From an uncultured bacterium (lineage in GTDB: Bacteria; Patescibacteriota; Minisyncoccia; Phycocordibacterales; PALSA-1337): 8,049 nt of DNA. The notes beneath the pieces are model-generated. The model saw nothing but the letters and a program-made list of their open reading frames with translations. It was not told where the DNA came from and made no database searches. The stretch covers positions 1 through 8,049 of the forward strand of contig CAIPWS010000051.1 in assembly GCA_903868845.1 (NCBI GenBank). The letters run 5' to 3'. Shown in pieces: positions 6,128 through 8,049 of the stretch (within the stretch, counting starts at the first letter, position 1; every line of letters starts with the position of its first letter). The translations under genes and the position numbers were made by a program.

Positions 6128-6493
6128 TTGAATACGTTCGAAAAACACTGGGTGTTGTTCTGTTTGTTGGCTGTGTTTTGCTCAAGTGCCTTCATGGTGA
6201 CGCAAAGCAGCTATGCTGGTCTCGTATTTGCATCGGCAACCAATTCGTTCGTGATTGCCTTTATAGCGGCACAAAAGCGTAAGGAAGGCAAAAAAGTGCA
6301 GTCAGCGGTCATCATTATCGGGACTTACGTAGTCATTGTAGTTGTTTGGTATTTCGGCCACACACTGCATGATTGGCACAAAAACGTGCTAACGATGACG
6401 AGTCTGCTCTACTGGACAATGCAAAGGTTTTCGGTGGTGCTCATCAAGCAACTCGACAGCGACAAAACGAAAACCGACGGCAACTGCGATTAA
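6128..6493 (+). CDS. Small multi-pass membrane protein of unknown function
   Basis: I do not recognise this 121-residue protein. It has hydrophobic segments near 8-25, 29-48 and 58-76, with a basic cytoplasmic-looking loop KRKEGKK (50-56), and a less hydrophobic fourth segment around 86-107. The tail is polar (about 108-121). Three or four membrane passes are likely. HTLHDWHKN (78-86) is rich in histidine and could face a membrane surface, but no catalytic or metal site can be claimed. It sits alone between hisS and the exonuclease with its own promoter, strong SD and terminator, so it is an independent transcription unit. GC (27 of 60 at 6301-6360) is above that of hisS (22 of 60 at 5281-5340). 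The TTG start is supported by the SD; the next in-frame ATG (residue 23) would cut the first helix. Confidence 0.75.
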   Translation: MNTFEKHWVLFCLLAVFCSSAFMVTQSSYAGLVFASATNSFVIAFIAAQKRKEGKKVQSAVIIIGTYVVIVVVWYFGHTLHDWHKNVLTMTSLLYWTMQRFSVVLIKQLDSDKTKTDGNCD

Positions 6494-6513
6494 ACTATGC
6501 GGGATGTGAGATT

Positions 6514-6551
6514 GGCGATCGACAAACCCAAGTCGGTCGCCATTTCTTTTA
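6514..6551 (+). terminator. Intrinsic terminator of the small membrane protein gene
   Basis: GGCGATCGAC (6514-6523) pairs with GTCGGTCGCC (6532-6541) over ten positions with one G-T wobble and an eight-base loop. ATTTCTTTTA follows. It lies 20 bases after the stop codon and should insulate the exonuclease gene. Confidence 0.85.
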
Positions 6552-6606
6552 TAAAATTACCTATATGTCTCCCTGAGCACCTCTACTTATAAGTAAATAT
6601 CTTAAA

Positions 6607-6615
6607 TGCTATAAT
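6607..6615 (+). promoter_or_regulatory. Extended -10 promoter of the exonuclease-dsbA unit
   Basis: TGCTATAAT (6607-6615) contains a consensus TATAAT with a TG extension. A weak -35-like TTATAA (6587-6592) lies 17 bases upstream, inside the palindrome ACTTATAAGT (6585-6594). Predicted initiation is near 6622, giving a leader of about 34 bases. Confidence 0.65.
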
Positions 6616-6621
6616 ACATGC

Positions 6622-6656
6622 CTAAACAAAATCTAAACAAAATACCTAAAAACAAA
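6622..6656 (+). repeat. Tandem CTAAACAAAAT repeats in a G-free leader
   Basis: CTAAACAAAAT occurs back to back at 6622-6632 and 6633-6643. A diverged third unit (CTAAAAACAAAT) starts at 6646 and runs into the ATG at 6656. The predicted leader has no G, hence no SD and little structure. It may keep the start codon accessible, or simply be a slippage repeat. Confidence 0.6.
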
Positions 6657-7231
6657 TGCGAAAAATCACCCTCGACATTGAAACAAAAAATCTATTCTCA
6701 GACGTTGGCTCGAACGACCCTACAGCCCTCGATATATCGGTAGTCTGTATTCACGATTCACAGGACGATTCATACAAAAGTTTTACTGAGGCCAACATGA
6801 AGGATTTGTGGCCCATTCTAGAACACAGCGACATGATCATCACTTGGAATGGGGACCATTTCGACATTCCCCTTCTGAACAAATACTATACTGGTGACTT
6901 GAAGAAGATAAAAAGTCTTGATCTCATGAAAGAGGTTGTGAATGTTCTCGGCAGAAGACTCAAACTCGACACCGTGGCTCAAGCTAGCCTTGGCAAAGCT
7001 AAGAGTGGAAACGGACTTGAAGCTATAGAGTGGTGGCTCGCCGGTGAAGTCGACAAGATCATAAAATACTGCATAGATGACGTTAAGCTGACCAAGGAAG
7101 TCTATGAGTATGCCATGGCCAATTCCTCACTAAAATACAAAGATAATGGTACTATTAAGGTAGTCAAATTGGATACTTCGTCATGGGAAGTTCCTCAGTC
7201 TGATTCCATGACATTTACTTTGCCACTTTAA
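6656..7231 (+). CDS. DEDDy-type 3'-5' exonuclease, YprB-like RNase H fold
   Basis: The 191-residue protein has the three exonuclease motifs of the DnaQ-like superfamily: DIET (7-10, Asp7 and Glu9), WNGDHFD (64-70, with Asp70) and YCIDDV (138-143, a Tyr-x3-Asp pattern ending at Asp142), so it is the DEDDy type. These acidic residues should bind two metal ions and remove nucleotides from a 3' end. The overall layout, including SLDLMKEV (87-94) and RRLKLDTVAQ (100-109), resembles the stand-alone YprB/RNase_H_2 domain proteins. The substrate, DNA or RNA, cannot be told. It is complete, with no added polymerase or helicase domain. It starts at ATG after a G-free leader and is followed nine bases later by the dsbA-like ATG, probably as one transcript. 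Confidence 0.88.
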   Translation: MRKITLDIETKNLFSDVGSNDPTALDISVVCIHDSQDDSYKSFTEANMKDLWPILEHSDMIITWNGDHFDIPLLNKYYTGDLKKIKSLDLMKEVVNVLGRRLKLDTVAQASLGKAKSGNGLEAIEWWLAGEVDKIIKYCIDDVKLTKEVYEYAMANSSLKYKDNGTIKVVKLDTSSWEVPQSDSMTFTLPL

Positions 7232-7240
7232 TAAATACAA

Positions 7241-8049
7241 ATGCTACAAAAAGCATATTCAAATAAAAAAATCATGTCAAAAAAATATAATCTTGGTTCT
7301 ATATCTATTCCTGCTGCTATCATAGTATCTGCAGCTATCATCGCTATTGCTATCATCATCTCACTTAGGCCTGCCAACAGACCAGTCGCAGTGAACAATG
7401 ACGCGACCAAGGCTGCCCAAAACCAAGCTGTAACTATAAATTCCAGAGCTATCACAGCGGCTGACCATATACTCGGAAATCCAAATGCTCCAGTTCGAAT
7501 AATTGAGTATTCAGATCCTTCATGTCCATTTTGTAAGATATTTTCACCAAACATAGAAAAGGTTATGGATACTTACGGTGCAAGCGGAACTGTGGCATGG
7601 GTTTATAGGAGTTTCCCTCTCGACAAACCAGATAGCAACGGAAATGTTCTTCACAAAAATGCAGGCCACGAGTCACAAGCCCTAGAGTGTGCAAACGAAG
7701 TTGGTGGAAATGATAAATATTGGATTTTCCTAAAGAGACTCTACGAAGTAACACCTTCAGTCACACCACAAACTCCAGGAGGTTTAGACCAGGCTCAACT
7801 TCCAGTCATAGCGAAGTTCGCAGGCCTAGACGTGAAAGCCTTCAACGATTGTTTGTCTAGCGGACGCACATCTGGAAAAGTCGATGCCGACTACGTAGAC
7901 GGAATAAATGCTGGTGTAAATGGAACTCCATTTAATGTATTTGTCTTATCCAAACCAGCTTCATCTGCAGTAGATCAAGCACTTGCAACAACCATCATAC
8001 AGATGAGTCTTCCTTCCGGATCACTCTTCATAACTAGCGACAGAATGAA
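7241..8049 (+). CDS. Membrane-anchored DsbA-like thiol-disulfide oxidoreductase (partial)
   Basis: I translated this open frame to the window edge (269 codons and two bases); the C-terminus is missing. A basic N-terminus is followed by one hydrophobic helix (about 20-42, IPAAIIVSAAIIAIAIIISL), a signal anchor that places the rest outside the membrane. The thioredoxin-type domain starts near 75: RIIEYSDPSCPFCKIF (86-101) has the CPFC active site at 95-98, RSFPLD follows at 123-128, an extra cysteine pair is at 150 and 204, and the cis-proline loop is GVNGTPF (225-231). It likely forms or shuffles disulfides in exported proteins. No partner for reoxidation, such as a VKOR-like protein, is in view. 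ATG 7241 is chosen for its ACAAATG context, like the gene upstream; ATG 7274 is an equally possible start that keeps the anchor. Confidence 0.88.
   Translation, partial: MLQKAYSNKKIMSKKYNLGSISIPAAIIVSAAIIAIAIIISLRPANRPVAVNNDATKAAQNQAVTINSRAITAADHILGNPNAPVRIIEYSDPSCPFCKIFSPNIEKVMDTYGASGTVAWVYRSFPLDKPDSNGNVLHKNAGHESQALECANEVGGNDKYWIFLKRLYEVTPSVTPQTPGGLDQAQLPVIAKFAGLDVKAFNDCLSSGRTSGKVDADYVDGINAGVNGTPFNVFVLSKPASSAVDQALATTIIQMSLPSGSLFITSDRM

Noticed and set aside
6618..6743. Short out-of-frame ORF from ATG 6618 through the repeat leader
   Set aside because: Its ATG lies only two bases after the -10, upstream of the expected transcript start, and the peptide is an artefact of the repeats and the exonuclease frame.

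Overview
The window looks like a chromosome segment of a Patescibacteria/CPR bacterium, probably a Parcubacteria-type lineage. This rests on gene content and style, not on a database search: very compact type IV pilus proteins, a prepilin fused to a beta-propeller, overlapping genes, backbone genes without Shine-Dalgarno (SD) sites, and a membrane-anchored DsbA-like protein. UGA serves as a stop in pilB and pilC, so the UGA-glycine code of some CPR lineages does not apply.

Layout. Positions 1-3374 (minus strand) hold a tightly overlapping pilus operon: a PilB/GspE-type ATPase, a PilC-type platform protein, and a large prepilin-like protein that leaves the window at its left edge. The last gene is easy to miss because it has no stop inside the window. 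Positions 3375-3540 form a divergent AT-rich control region with three 22-bp repeats and phased A/T tracts. Positions 3540-4640 form a GC-richer island with its own extended -10 promoter, a folded 5' leader, an SD, a GTG start and a divergent adenylate-kinase-like gene. hisS follows (4748-6061), apparently with a leaderless mRNA. A second short island (6065-6551) carries a promoter, an SD, a TTG start, a 121-residue membrane protein and a strong terminator. The right end holds a DEDDy 3'-5' exonuclease and a DsbA-like thiol oxidoreductase that runs off the window.

How the genes relate. PilB, PilC and the prepilin should work as one envelope machine for surface attachment or DNA uptake. The DsbA-like protein could help fold exported proteins, but no direct link is shown. 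hisS and the exonuclease are housekeeping. The two islands are the most unusual part. They differ from their neighbours in composition, in codon use (12 of 22 arginines are CGG in the kinase-like gene, none of 28 in hisS, hand count) and in translation signals, and each is a self-contained promoter-gene unit between core genes. I could not identify a named novel system. The strongest leads are the kinase-like island with its switch-like leader, the prepilin-propeller fusion, and the phased repeat array upstream of pilB.
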